A DNA stretch of 64,000 nucleotides. Origin: Prosapia bicincta. Its lineage: Eukaryota > Arthropoda > Insecta > Hemiptera > Cercopidae. A program made the position numbers and the translations under genes. How positions within the stretch are numbered: position 1 is the first letter of the stretch; the number at the start of each line of letters is the position of its first letter. Where the stretch lies: the NCBI GenBank assembly GCA_036971475.1, contig JBAIZL010000002.1:22751067-22815066 (forward strand). Reading direction: 5' to 3'. The notes below the pieces were generated by a model. It had not been told where the DNA came from and searched no databases. It saw only the letters and a program-made list of their open reading frames with translations. Shown here piece after piece: positions 25,569 to 36,622 of this stretch.

Positions 25569-26187
25569 TATAAACAGGAACTATAATATGAACTTAGCAT
25601 TTATATATATAAATATATTATTTTTTATATATAATTTATGGTTTATAATATTCTGGGATTTAGAGAGATTTCATAGTATATCACATACAAATATCTCAAA
25701 TACTTAATAAAATAACATAAATTCTTAGATAGGAAATACTGTAATTCGTAACTAAATTTTAACTGAATTACTTTGGATTTTATAATAATAATAATTTTGC
25801 TGTGTTTCGTAACTTTGTCATTTCAGACTATACAGCAATGTGACAGGTTAGTTGCTTTATGTTTAAATACTACATTCATATCATTTGTCAATATGAATAT
25901 TTTCTTTGTATTTCAGTTGTCCTACTAAGTAATAATTATAAGTATGCATTGATGTGACTATTGTATTTACACAAGGTAATAAGTTGTATACTAAAGGTAT
26001 TATGGTCTCTGTATGTATTATAATAAATATAAACATCCATTATGTGCTATAGGCCTGATTATGATAACGTTCTAGTTATCGAAACGTCGCCGTAGCGGAA
26101 TAAAATATTATACCTAACTCGCAAAGCAGCCGTCTTTTATTTCTATTACTAAATGTTAGGGTTACATAAAAAAATACACTAAAGATA
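25569..26187. other. AT-rich spacer with a GAAACGTC motif
   Basis: CTGATTATGATAACG (26056) is followed by GTTATCGAAACGTCGCCG, giving a GATAAC/GTTATC hairpin next to GAAACGTC. Downstream, ATACCTAACTCGCAA parallels TACCTGACTCGCAA in the foldback at 27.8 kb, so this is probably the end of a related element. No gene is seen. Confidence 0.5.
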
Positions 26188-26231
26188 TTATATATATATA
26201 TTTATATATAATATTTTATTATTATGTATTG

Positions 26232-26293
<62 letters not shown>
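26188..26293. repeat. (AT)n tract followed by poly-T
   Basis: An interrupted AT tract leads to a pure run at about 26232-26274 and then about 20 T residues. Confidence 0.93.
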
Positions 26294-26295
<2 letters not shown>

Positions 26296-26545
26296 TTTTA
26301 TAACCACAGAAGAGCACGCTGTTTGTATGCGCATGCGCTATGAGTTTATGGTTCAGGTCTCACTCTGGCGTGTTGAAATAATCTAAGCGAGATGATTTCT
26401 ATATGAAAATGAGAAACGCCGAAGAATACACGGAAGGATAAACAGAAATGTTTTGCAAAATAAAATAAGGAAAGAAAAAACTCACTGAAACGTAAGTGGT
26501 GAAAAATAAATATCCAAAAACATGTTAGACGATTGACATAACGCG

Positions 26546-26548
<3 letters not shown>

Positions 26549-26611
<63 letters not shown>
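26549..26611. repeat. (AT)n microsatellite
   Basis: A pure AT run of about 62 bp is flanked by TTGACATAACGCG and TTGACATACATTGCG, a short direct flanking similarity. Confidence 0.95.
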
Positions 26612-26613
<2 letters not shown>

Positions 26614-27572
26614 ACATACATTGCGTTTACTTTATTTCGATTTCGGACACTGCCGCCGGGTTCTGATCAGTGTACATTCAATGGTAACATTGTCACACAC
26701 AAAACTCTCTGAAAAGCGTAATTTTTTAAAACCCTTCGATAGCTTCTCACATTTGAGTGGTAAACCTAGAATTGCTCTATGAAGCGTAACGCTTATGCAA
26801 TAGATCGAACACAGGTTTGGTCGATAGGGTGCAGCGGGATGGGTTGGGGGTTGAATGCAGATTCCGCGATTTGATTTCGCTCGGTTTTGAATTCAAGATG
26901 AAGAGTGGCATTTTTACACCCTCCACCCCGCAGCGCCCTCTCTCCACCAATGCATTACCGTTGTAATCTCTTACTTATGAAAAGAAAAAAAGAAAGAGTC
27001 ACAGTTTCTTTAACTGTAGTACATTTTATTGACAGACGCTTAAATAGCGCAATCCATGCAAGATTTTAATTCCGCCAGTTTCATGGCTTATATTTTAAAT
27101 GTGAGCTAGACATGTAAATAGTTTTTGATAATATGACGTTTTATTAGTCGATTATAATAATATATATAATAACTAATAATGTTAGTCAAATATATATAAT
27201 TCATATCGTCAGTATGTACACCATCCACTGTACGAGGATGGTTATATGTCAAAATTCCTTTGGAGGGGGGCATAAATTCTATTTTGGGGAATAACTTAGT
27301 TATTTAGCTCTCATACGGCGGTGTGTAACATAATAAATAGGTGGGTGTTCTCAGATAAATTCAATTAGATGTTTACATTATATACTAGAACAGTAAACAT
27401 GGTCTCAAATTGTTTATCTAAGAATAAGATAAAGTTTACTCTTATAAACTTCTCAAAAAATGTTTGTTTGAAATTTTTTTTATTTCCGCCATCTAGAAAC
27501 TGGATGTGATATTTTTTTGAAACTTTTTTAAAAACAGGTTTTGGTCAAACTAACATATGATAATTTTAGCTA
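26612..27572. other. Unannotated spacer
   Basis: Mixed sequence with a C-rich patch near 26915-26940. No supported frame or repeat. Confidence 0.5.
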
Positions 27573-27899
27573 CTAAACAACAATAGGCATTGCTACAAAT
27601 ATTTAAACAGCCTTTATGTACAGTTTAAATAAAATCGGTTGATTTGCAAGTCAGGTACAACTATTTATTCAAACAGGCAACGTTTCAATAACCGCTACGT
27701 CATCATCAGGCCTTGTTCTTCCTCCACTCTATTAAAAAATAACCTTTGTATATTTATGAAAACAAGGAGAAAAAGAGACTGATGACGATAAAGTAGCCGT
27801 TATTGCAACAGTTGTACCTGACTCGCAAGTCAACCGTATTTATTTAAACTGTACATAAAGGCTGTTTAAATATTTGTACCAATGCGTATTGTTGTTTAA
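27573..27899. mobile_element. Foldback pair of a ~120-140-bp element
   Basis: The left arm (27573-27710) and right arm (27778-27899) are inverted copies separated by about 67 bp. Read outward, each runs from CTGATGA(T)GAC through CGTTATTG-type sequence, TAGTTGTACCTGACT, CGCAAGTCAACCG, TTATTTAAACTGTACATAAA and GGCTGTTTAAATATTTGTA to the end GTTGTTTA. The left arm also holds a GAAACGTTGCCTG stretch of about 20 bp that the right arm lacks, so the arms evolved unequally. It is a non-coding mobile element. Confidence 0.9.
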
Positions 27900-28984
27900 T
27901 TACGCTACTGTGCCCTGTATAGGTTTTTGAATTTTACCCTTCTTAAAAGTAAATACGTTTATGAAAGACAGAAACATACAGATATGTATAAAACGGCGAT
28001 ATAGTTATTTATGGACATTTTGTTTATTTAGACCGGATAAATCATCTGGTGAGGTGAAATCGATAATTCGTGGACATCCTGTATAATTTAAGTTCACCTT
28101 CCACTTAATATTGCTTAAAACTTCTAGAATGTAACCACCTACATAATTAAAATTGTTTAGAACCTCCATTAGGTATGATCGGTACACATGTTGTAGATCC
28201 TCCATACACAACCTTTTGGAAACTAAATAAAACAATGTAAAATAACTTGTCCTCGGAGAGGTTCGAAACAACCAGGCCTCCTCAACATTTCACCGCAATA
28301 CTTCCGTTGTACCAGTGTGAATTTGATTTCTTCCAGCTTGCGCCGCTCTGTATAATGTCTGCGTCCCGAGGGACGCGAGGTGAGTATTTCATTATCTTGT
28401 CCGTCCGTCGTTCACCAAAAAGGGACGTCAATGTCAAGCGACATTCGCGGCCCCCCTTTTCCCAATTACCCAGGAAGGAAAATACTGTAAGCAAAGTCAA
28501 TTACCGACAATGAGACGGAAAAGGACTCGAAAAGTTTTTTATCTTTAAATTAAAAGTTGTTTTGGGCTTTATTTCCTAAAGAAATATTTTTACCGTGATC
28601 CTACTTAGGGTAACTGTTTTATATGGACATTTCGGGACAATGAATTTTTTCCACTTTTGGGCTGTTCCTTGCACATATTTTCTTACTATACTTGTACACA
28701 CACATGCAATAGACAAAATACACACATAGATGCGCAGCGCACAGATGCTCTCATAGAGAAACACGGAGATTCATAGAGTATTAACTCACATTAGGAACTA
28801 ATTCACCAACATTAGGCAAATTATAGCAAATACAACACATTTAAATCCCTCTGCCGGAAAAACAAAGACGATAACGTAAACAAAAATAATGAAATGAATA
28901 TATTATTTGCACAAATTTAAGACTATTTTTACATTTATTTATTTGGCTTGCAAAGAATGTTTAAAAATAATCTTGACTAAGTAT
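27900..28984. other. Unannotated spacer
   Basis: Opposing frames of ~70-90 codons at 28005-28513 overlap each other and carry no motif. The region 28250-28500 is somewhat GC-rich. I make no gene call. Confidence 0.45.
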
Positions 28985-30410
28985 TCGTAAAAGCATGCCT
29001 GAAAGCACGTTTTAAAAGCATGTCTGAAGTCATGTTTGAAATGTATGTCTGAAAGCATTTTTTTAAAGCATGTCTGAATGCACGTTTTAAAAGCATGTCT
29101 GAAGTCATGTTTGAAATGTATGTCTGAAAGCGTTTTTTTTTAAAGCGTGTCTGAAATTTTGTTTGAAAAGTATCTTTGAAAGCATTTTTTTAAAAGCATG
29201 TCTGAAATTTTGTTTGAAAAGTATCTTTGAAAGCATTTTTTTAAAAGCATGTCTGAAATTTTGTTTGAAAAGTATCTTTGAAAGCATTTTTTTAAAAGCA
29301 TGTTTGAATGCACGTTTTAAAAGCATGTCTGAAATCATGTTTGAAACCAAGTTTTAAAAGTATGCCTAAAAACGCGATTTAAAAGCATGCCTGAAATCAT
29401 GCTTGAAAAGTATGTCTGAAAGCATTTTTTAAAAACATGTCTGAATGCACGTTTTAAAAGCATGTCTGAAATCATGTATGAAAGCAAGTTTTAAAAGTAT
29501 ACCTGAAAACGCGATTTAAAAGCATGCCTGAAATCATGCTTGAAAAGTATGTCTGAAAGCATTTTTTAAAAACATGTCTGAATGCACGTTTTAAAAGCAT
29601 GTCTGAAGTCATGTTTGAAATGTATGTCTGAAAGCATTTTTTTAAAAGCATGTCTGAATGCACGTTTTAAAAGCATGTCTGAAATCATGTATGAAAGCAA
29701 GTTTTAAAAGTATACCTGAAAACGCGATTTAAAAGCATGCCTGAAATCATGTGTGAAAAGTATGTCTGAAAGCATCTTTTAAAAGCATGTCTGAAAGCTC
29801 GTTTTAAAAGCATGTATGAAAACGCGTTTTGAAAGCATGTATGAAATCATGTATTAAAACACGTTTTAAAAGCATGTTTAAAATTTTGTTTGAAAAGTAT
29901 CCTTGATAGCATTTTTTTAAAAGCATGTCTGAATGCACGTTTTAAAAGCATGTCTGAAATCATGTTTGAAAGCAAGTTTTAAAAGTATGCCTAAAAACGC
30001 GATTTAAAAGCATGCCTGAAATCATGCTTGAAAAGTATGTCTGAAAGCATTTTTTTAAAACATGTCTGAATGCACGTTTTAAAAGCACGTCTGAAGTCAT
30101 GTTTGAAATGTATGTCTGAAAGCATTTGTTTAAAAGCATGTCTGAACGCACGTTTTAAAAGCATGTCTGAAATCATGTATGAAAGCAAGTTTTAAAAGTA
30201 TACCTGAAAACGCGATTTAAAAGCATGCCTGAAATCATGTTTGAAAAGTATGTCTGAAAGCATCTTTTAAAAGCATGTCTGAAAGCTCGTTTTAAAAGCA
30301 TGTCTGAAAAAGCGTTTTGAAAGCATGTATGAAATCATGTTTGAAAAGTATCTCTGGAAGCATTTTTAAAGGCATGTCTGAAAGAATGTTTTAAAACCAT
30401 ATCTTAAAGT
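28985..30410. repeat. ~25-bp diverged minisatellite, ~1.4 kb
   Basis: The core AAAAGCATGTCTGAAA recurs about every 24-26 bp with alternating variants: ATCATGTTTGAAA, GCACGTTTTAAAA, AAGCATTTTTTT and AACGCGATTTAAAA. Nested structure is visible. A 51-bp unit (GTTTGAAAAGTATCTTTG) repeats three times at 29161, 29212 and 29263. A ~300-bp segment at 29455-29760 recurs at 29943-30245, an offset of 488 bp. The array decays gradually into AT-rich sequence by 30.8 kb. Basic minus frames (HAFKKMLSD-like) are by-products. Confidence 0.92.
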
Positions 30411-32620
30411 ATGAAAAATAACGTTTTAAAACATGTTTAAAACAATGAACCATGTTTAAACATGTTTCAAAACCATGTTTATTAATAACGTTTACAGGAC
30501 ATGATTTTAACAATACACTCACTTTGAAAAAAAAGCTATGAGTTTCATGTTTATAAGTAAGATTTAAAAATCATGATTTTAACAACATATTTCTGTTTAA
30601 AAGAGAAGTATAATAATCGTTGACAAAAATCGACGTTTTAACAATAGATTTATGTCAAGAATATGTCTAAAAGCATGTTTAAATAACAACGTGTAAAAAG
30701 CATGTTCAAACAGAATGTTTAAAAATCACGTATATAAAGAAATGTTGAGAAAACATGGATGGTAAGAATGTTAAAGAGGAAGGTTTTTATAAATATGCCA
30801 AAAATATTTAAAACATTTTTTGAAAATATCATTTGAAGGTGGTAAAATAATATCGGCTCCGGGTCACGTATAAAGACAATCAGCTGATGTAGAAATAATA
30901 TTAAAGTATTAATATCCGTCAGCCTCTACATTTCTCCTTTATGAATGAGGCTAGACCTGAAAATGTAGCCCTCTAGTACATTTAAAACACAAAGAAGTAC
31001 TTTACGACAACAGTTATTACCCTGAACCAGTTACTCCTTAAGTACTTATTGTAAAGTATTTCGTAAGTTTCGTTTCATTTTTATGTTATTGCACTCCTTA
31101 AAGCTATGTTTAAACAAAATTAGAGGGTATTCCAAACCCGAAGCATCTTCTAACACACTTTCCCGCGGCGTAACACAAATTGACAACTTTATTTCCGACA
31201 TATTAAATCCAATAACACAAGGTGGACGAAAAGGAACGTAGCAGCGGCAAGGGGTGGCAAGAGGGGAGCGGATTTTATTGTAAAATGTCGCCAAAATCCG
31301 AGGAGACGCCGTCAGACCGGAAACAATATGTTCCACCGGAAGTGTAAAGTCGGATTAAACACTTGTCGAGGAGTAAGTATTGTTTGGCTCAAAAATTGTA
31401 TTACGCAGACTTAGTGCGCTCGGCCGAGTGGAAGACAGTCGTGCCAACGTGACGAATTCAAATGTCTCTGTGAGGGAGGGATGTTCTTAATGACAAATAC
31501 ATTTTATAAACGATAATTTTCTTTGCAGACGTGCGAATAAAATAGAAAATAAGGGTTTTTACAAATTGGACGAATTTTATTTAGCTGAGAGATATTGAAA
31601 TTCATTCTGTCGTGGCCGCAGGCATGAATCTACTGAGAGAAAATGTGCAATGTTTGGCAAAGGGGGTCAGGCTTCGGTTAGCTTTCAAATCTCATGCATA
31701 ATCTGTATTGCAAGAACTCGGAGGAATCTCTTGTAGGTATCGAGTGTGCTTCTGTAAGGTTAAGTGTGGATGGCATGCTATGGGACATTTTAAAACCTGA
31801 CAATGTAAAGAAAATATATATAACATAAGACATAAAGCTGCAGAGTAATTACAGATGACGTCACTATTTCCTACGTCATAAAATCTTTGCAGGTTATAAC
31901 TGCTAAAAACTAGTTAGGCCTAAGTAACTTGGGTAGCAAATATGATTTTTCAATGAAAAATACAAATGTAACGATTAAAATTTTCTTATTCATTTGACGA
32001 CTCGAAATAAGTATTGAGTGAGTGACAAACCGGTTGAATATCGAATCAAAAAAATTAATTATATTATTGAAATATTTCGATTTTAATTAGTGCAAAAATT
32101 ATTTAAAAAGTCATTTAAAATCATTTAAAGTTATGTAGTATGGTTTATAACCAACAGCAATGTAGTATGTTTATTTACAACAATTTATAAGCTATTGCTG
32201 TATAAATTTAAAATATCCGAAAACTAGTTAGTGTTAATATGTATGGTTGATTCTTTTTTTGATGTTTGTTTGATTTTGTTATTTTCGGTGAGTTTTATAT
32301 GTAAATATTGTTGTTCACTCAGTGGTTTTACAGTTTTTAATTACTTTTTAGATGAATTTATGACTCTCACTACTTTGGTAGATTATTTTATTAAATGCTT
32401 GACTAAAATTTAATAAATGTTTTGTATTTTATACGCGTATTTATAAGCAATGTAATACTATTTTCAGGCTTTATAAGGAAAACGAACCAGTTGCCGAAAC
32501 GTTGCACTAAGTAAATAAACTTCTTTGACTTGATGTTCAACCTGCTTATCATTTATTCCAATAAAATATTATGTTTACATTTTAACGCTCCACATCTTTG
32601 TGTCTTGAACGGCATAATCG
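30411..32620. other. Unannotated spacer
   Basis: 30411-30800 holds decayed minisatellite relatives. 31046-31336 holds a 96-codon minus frame without motif. 31405-31430 resembles a tRNA A-box (CGGCCGAGTGGAAGA) with no acceptable B-box. At 32487 lies GTTGCCGAAACGTTGCAC followed by AAGTAAATAAAC, a member of the recurrent GAAACGTT motif set. No gene is supported. Confidence 0.45.
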
Positions 32621-33420
32621 AAGCTTTGGCTTAAGAAAGATGGGATTTTAAAGGCCAGTCTCGCCATATCCATCTGCCAACATAGTCATGCCGTCTCGTA
32701 TACATCCATTCTTCCAAGTCTGCACATGGAAGAGCCCATTGTCCCTGGAAGAGTCTTACAGATTTTTCGAGTATACACGTCTGATCTTCATTCCTTTTTA
32801 TCAGTATTTTCAATGTATTCTCCACATATGCGTAGAAACTATGTCAAGGCCTTTATTCCGGTTTAGCAATCAGTCAGCTTTTAAATCTCCCTTGACAAGG
32901 TTCTTGTTCGTTTTGAGGATGATTCTCTCCAGAAGTCCTATTAATGGTACACTAGCTGGGTTTGTATACTTACCGAGGAATCTCAGAGCACAGGTCTACA
33001 AGACAGATGAAGTACGATTATCGGTTGTAGACTATTCGAGGCCTTCCGGTCTATTCTACTGTCACTGGAGATCGTGGTGTCAATTTATCCTTCAACCTTC
33101 TCTTGTAACCTCCTCAGATATTTAAAGAGCATGCTTATATCTGCGTCGGCCCTTAAATTCCTTGTCCAGAAAGTTGAACTGTTCATCCAGTGATGTTTCA
33201 GAGCTTATGACTTGGAGTAGTCAGTCGATTGGATAATCTCGTTCGAAGACTCATCAAACACAAGATGCGAGATCTAAGCCTTTTGATCAAAGATGCCACC
33301 TGTGGATAGAAGTGACACTTTGTAAACACACTGGTTGAGCTTCTTTGTCTTGCCTTTACACAGCCTATATTTCTATTAAAGTTGATCACTGGATTTATGC
33401 ATTACTGATGAATCTTTACT
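32621..33420 (-). pseudogene. Possible decayed coding sequence, family unrecognised
   Basis: The composition here is more balanced than its flanks, and the minus strand holds several short open stretches in shifting frames. One (32631-32825) reads ILIKRNEDQTCILEK and LFQGQWALPCADLEE in order; another upstream piece (near 33150-33220) reads DEQFNFLDKEFKGRRRYKH. The pattern of charged, non-repetitive residues broken by stops and frameshifts suggests an old exon or transposon open frame. I cannot assign a family, and chance open frames remain possible. A plus-strand 145-codon frame (32688-33125) covers the same bases. Confidence 0.3.
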
Positions 33421-33570
33421 TTCAGGCTGTCCCACTGTTTGTTAATATGTTCAACATCATAAGCCTTTCTTATCTATAAACATATTCGTATGTGTAATTG
33501 GTTTGTTTTTTAATTCTTCGTTTTTTAATTTCTTCTGTTAATTCATACTCTTCTTACATATATCGTTTAA

Positions 33571-33935
33571 ATTTTCAATCGTTGATAAAATACTTATTGT
33601 TCATCCAATCAAATTCAAATACATTTATATTTAAACTTATGGATTACAATTGATAATACAATTTTTTCAATTATAAATTTATTAATTCAATTTAGTTTTA
33701 TATAAAAGAAAAGTTTTCACAAAGGGGCAAAAAATGCAATATAGTTATTTCGTCCCATTTGGCTAAAAATAACACTTGATTAACACATGGGCTGATTTTA
33801 TGTTATAGGTAATGTGGCAGAACAGCTGTTCTAATGTATAGGTAATGTTACATTATAATAATTGTAATTATTTAATGAAAAGTAACTAAAATAAAATTTC
33901 TTTTTGTTGACCTGATTAGGAATTGACTTTAAAAT
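33571..33935 (-). mobile_element. Interspersed repeat family R, copy 5 (minus strand)
   Basis: This is the reverse complement of copies 1, 3 and 6. On the plus strand it reads ATTTTCAATCGTTGATAAAA, then TTTTCACAAAGGGGC, AGTTATTTCGTCCCAT, TGGCAGAACAGCTGTTCT, AATTATTTAATGAAAAGTAA and GTTGACCTGATTAGGAATTG. It is the only minus-strand copy and is nearly full length. Confidence 0.8.
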
Positions 33936-34902
33936 TTTTTGTTCATACTACTTGTTTAAAAATAAAATGGAGTCGTTTAATTTTAAACTACAAAATATTC
34001 TTTACTCCTGTTTCGGCTACTCATAGCGCAACTCAAACCGCTCTGTTTTTTTCTCGGAAGCCACGTTGACTTTGCCAAACCTGGCAGGGAAATTTGATTT
34101 TCTCTAATCGAGGCGTATTTACCATGCAAAATGTCGCTATGTATAACGGTTATCCGTAAAATCGATCCACGACTGATCCAATATGGCGCCAGAGTATACA
34201 CATAAGCTGTTTGATCCGTAACACCCCCTGATTTCGCAACAATACACTCTTGGCTGCAGTAGAGCATGCGAGGGGGTGTATTTAGGCGCGTCGGTCCGTG
34301 ATTCCAGCTAAGCGGATCAAACAACAATACGGAACACTGTGTGCAGGTAGCCTACTTTGGTGGGATTACCATAATCGATGAGTGATGCTTCAACACGCCG
34401 CCATGTGCCCTGCACAGCTTTATCGTGTAAAGTTTAAATTCATTTATAACGTAAATAAACCCCTACGTTTAGTAGCCAATGTCTGTAGTTTAAAACCAAC
34501 GTTTCGACTATTTAGACATTATTAGGTGTTGATATTCTTTAACTTTCATAACATATTTTTTTTCTCCACCTAAACACTTCAAGATTCTTTGATGTAATTA
34601 TTGCGATAGACCATTGTTGAATATAGTTTTGTATCGATTGTTATCGTGGGACGTTGTTTATTATAACTTTGTATCGATGTACTTTATCGATTAATATAGT
34701 GGTCCGTTGTTCAATATAGGCTAGTTTTGTATCAATGTACTTTATCGTCATAATACCGATATAAATCATTATCGATATATATATTTTTTTTTGTATTGAT
34801 ATAATATTGTTTCGATTTACTTCTTACTATAATCGATATCTCTTATGTAGTTTGTATACAATTATATGTATAGCTTGTAGCGTAGACATACAAACAAACA
34901 CT
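33936..34902. other. Spacer with a short diverged repeat
   Basis: A 114-codon minus frame (33983-34327) shows no domain. At 34605-34790 a ~60-70-bp AT-rich block carrying TTTTGTATCGAT and TGTACTTTATCG recurs two to three times in diverged form. CCAACGTTTCGAC at about 34497 is another motif relative. No gene is supported. Confidence 0.45.
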
Positions 34903-35068
34903 TATACTCAATTCTCACAGCGTAAATGTATACTTTTATCAAACATGTTTCGGTAATCATGTTGGCCATCATCAGTGTGCAGAATGTATGTTAGTCCCTG
35001 ATGATAGCAACGTAGTTGCCGAACCGTCTTTGATAAAATTAAAAGTTTTTAATATGAGAATTGACAAT
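34903..35068. mobile_element. Diverged foldback with hammerhead-like cores
   Basis: The left arm (34903-34976) and right arm (34996-35068) are imperfect reverse complements. Read outward, each arm carries CTGATGAT, a hairpin-forming stretch, a CCGAA-type element, TTTGATAAAA and GAGAATTGA. In the right arm the hairpin GCAAC-GTA-GTTGC is perfect. Confidence 0.8.
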
Positions 35069-35096
35069 TAATTTGTTATATTGTAGGCTATATGTT

Positions 35097-35101
<5 letters not shown>

Positions 35102-35151
<50 letters not shown>

Positions 35152-35170
35152 TTATATTTATATATATACT
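35102..35170. repeat. (AT)n microsatellite with TTTA interruptions
   Basis: An AT run of about 45 bp continues into TATTTATTTATATTTATATA. Confidence 0.93.
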
Positions 35171-36013
35171 GCTGTGTAAGATACTAAATTTTAAGGTGAG
35201 AAATCTTTTAACATTAGATTCGATTTTTACAACAGATTTTCGTTTATTTTAAATAGTTTTTCACCTTTTTCACAACCTACATTGAAGTCGATCTTACCAG
35301 CAAGATTTTGGAAAGTGAAGTCAGAGACTGCACGACTCTTGTGATTGGCTGAACCTCAAGAGACTGTCTGAAGGTGAGATCTCTGATTGCCTGTCAGTAC
35401 GGCTTAACTCACACACTGCGAAAACCACTTTAGCGTAATCGTAGCGAATTTTAAAATATAAATCGTCGAAATCAAAATTAATTTAACGGCGTTGGAGCCA
35501 TTTTTAACCGGTCATGATAACCAAACCATGATGATTTATTCGTTTAGTTATTTATAAATTATCATTTCCCTGCCACGAAAGATAAACAGAGCGGAAGCTG
35601 TATAATCCGACCATAGAACAGCCCCTAAATGAGCACTATAGCATTACTTTAAACAGATAAGATTCAATAAAGAAAACACTGCGAAGATACAACAAACATA
35701 ACCTTGAGGAAAACGCGTTCAAGAGGTAGAGTAAAGGCGAGACACACTTACATAGAAAACGTTAACAGATGTTTTTTGGGAAAATAAAAAGTACTTGAGC
35801 GCTGTCAGAAAATGAGAATAAGAGCAGTTCCTACTTCGTAGAAGTGGTCCTGCAGGGTAACTACCCTAAACAGCTTAAAAATAGCTTTGCGCAGTGAGAA
35901 TTAACTTTAACTCCATTAGGGGTTTATTACAAAGCAAAGGGACTTATCGTCATAACTTCATGCGTAAGTTTTAAACATGAATAATATTACTGCTCATGAC
36001 GTATAAGAACATG
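35171..36013. other. Unannotated spacer
   Basis: No supported open frame, repeat or structured element. Confidence 0.5.
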
Positions 36014-36094
36014 GTTGATGATCGAGTCAAAGATATGTTTCGGCATTGGAAACGTTGCATTATTAAAATGAACATCTTTGACTCCATTATCAAC
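36014..36094. repeat. Small foldback with GAAACGTT motif
   Basis: GTTGATGATCGAGTCAAAGA (36014) is inverted, with a few mismatches, at 36067-36094 (CATCTTTGACTCCATTATCA). TGGAAACGTTGCATTATT lies between the arms. It is probably a remnant of the same element class as the foldbacks at 27.7 and 34.9 kb. Confidence 0.7.
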
Positions 36095-36254
36095 AGTATT
36101 TTCATTTATAAAATAATTCATTCGAGTGCTTGAATAAACACCGGTGTATTTTACGGATGGCCAATCGGATGGTTTTTTCTGGCGAATTGGTTATAATTAC
36201 AAATTAAGAGTATAATGTCATAAAACAATAAAATTTTAAGGGTATAAATTTTGT

Positions 36255-36622
36255 AAAAAACTACATAACAACAAAGAAATCAACAAAATCGATACAGCCC
36301 TGAAACACTTCATGAAACAAGGCCATAAGGAAGCCAGCAGAGGGAAACAGTGGACATCACTTAGCAGTCACGGTCCTCTAGTGGCCACAACCGATAGAGC
36401 AACTGCCGTGGCTGATTTTCGACTCCTCACGACTATCTCCAGGCACACCTCTACCGTTTTGGTCTACCAGAATCCGATACATGCCCGCTCTGTATCGATG
36501 GGGTTATGAATAGGGACCACATTTCAACCTATCCTGAGCTGGACGACCAGCTGACCAGAATCGGTCGTTACTGGGAATCTCGACGCCGAATGGCTCAACA
36601 ATCAAGTGTGGGCATTGGTTAA
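36255..36622 (+). pseudogene. Decayed non-LTR retrotransposon C-terminal fragment
   Basis: Two adjoining plus frames together resemble the C-terminal part of a LINE reverse-transcriptase polyprotein. The first (to about 36430) reads NKEINKIDTALKHFMKQGHK and then RATAVADFRLLT. The second (36428-36622) reads HDYLQAHLYRFGLPESDTCP, then LC, GVMNRDHIS, RYWESRRRMAQ and a TAA stop at 36620. The order His-Asp-Tyr-Leu, His-Leu, Arg-x-Gly, Cys-Pro-Leu-Cys, Asn-Arg-Asp-His is typical of the zinc-knuckle-like tail after the RT/RNase H region. A short deletion or frameshift near 36427-36430 breaks the frame, and the expected last Cys/His ligand reads Tyr (STYPELD). The 5' remainder of the element is absent. 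It is inactive. Confidence 0.75.

Noticed and set aside
28594..28625. Head fragment of family R (GATCCTACTTAGGGTAAC)
   Set aside because: Only about 18 bp resemble the head, and none of the later landmarks follow.
31405..31465. tRNA gene
   Set aside because: An A-box-like word is present, but the downstream GAATTCAAATG matches a B box poorly and no cloverleaf forms.
33983..34327. 114-codon minus-strand gene
   Set aside because: No motif, no homologous neighbour and no splice or promoter evidence; composition alone does not justify a call.
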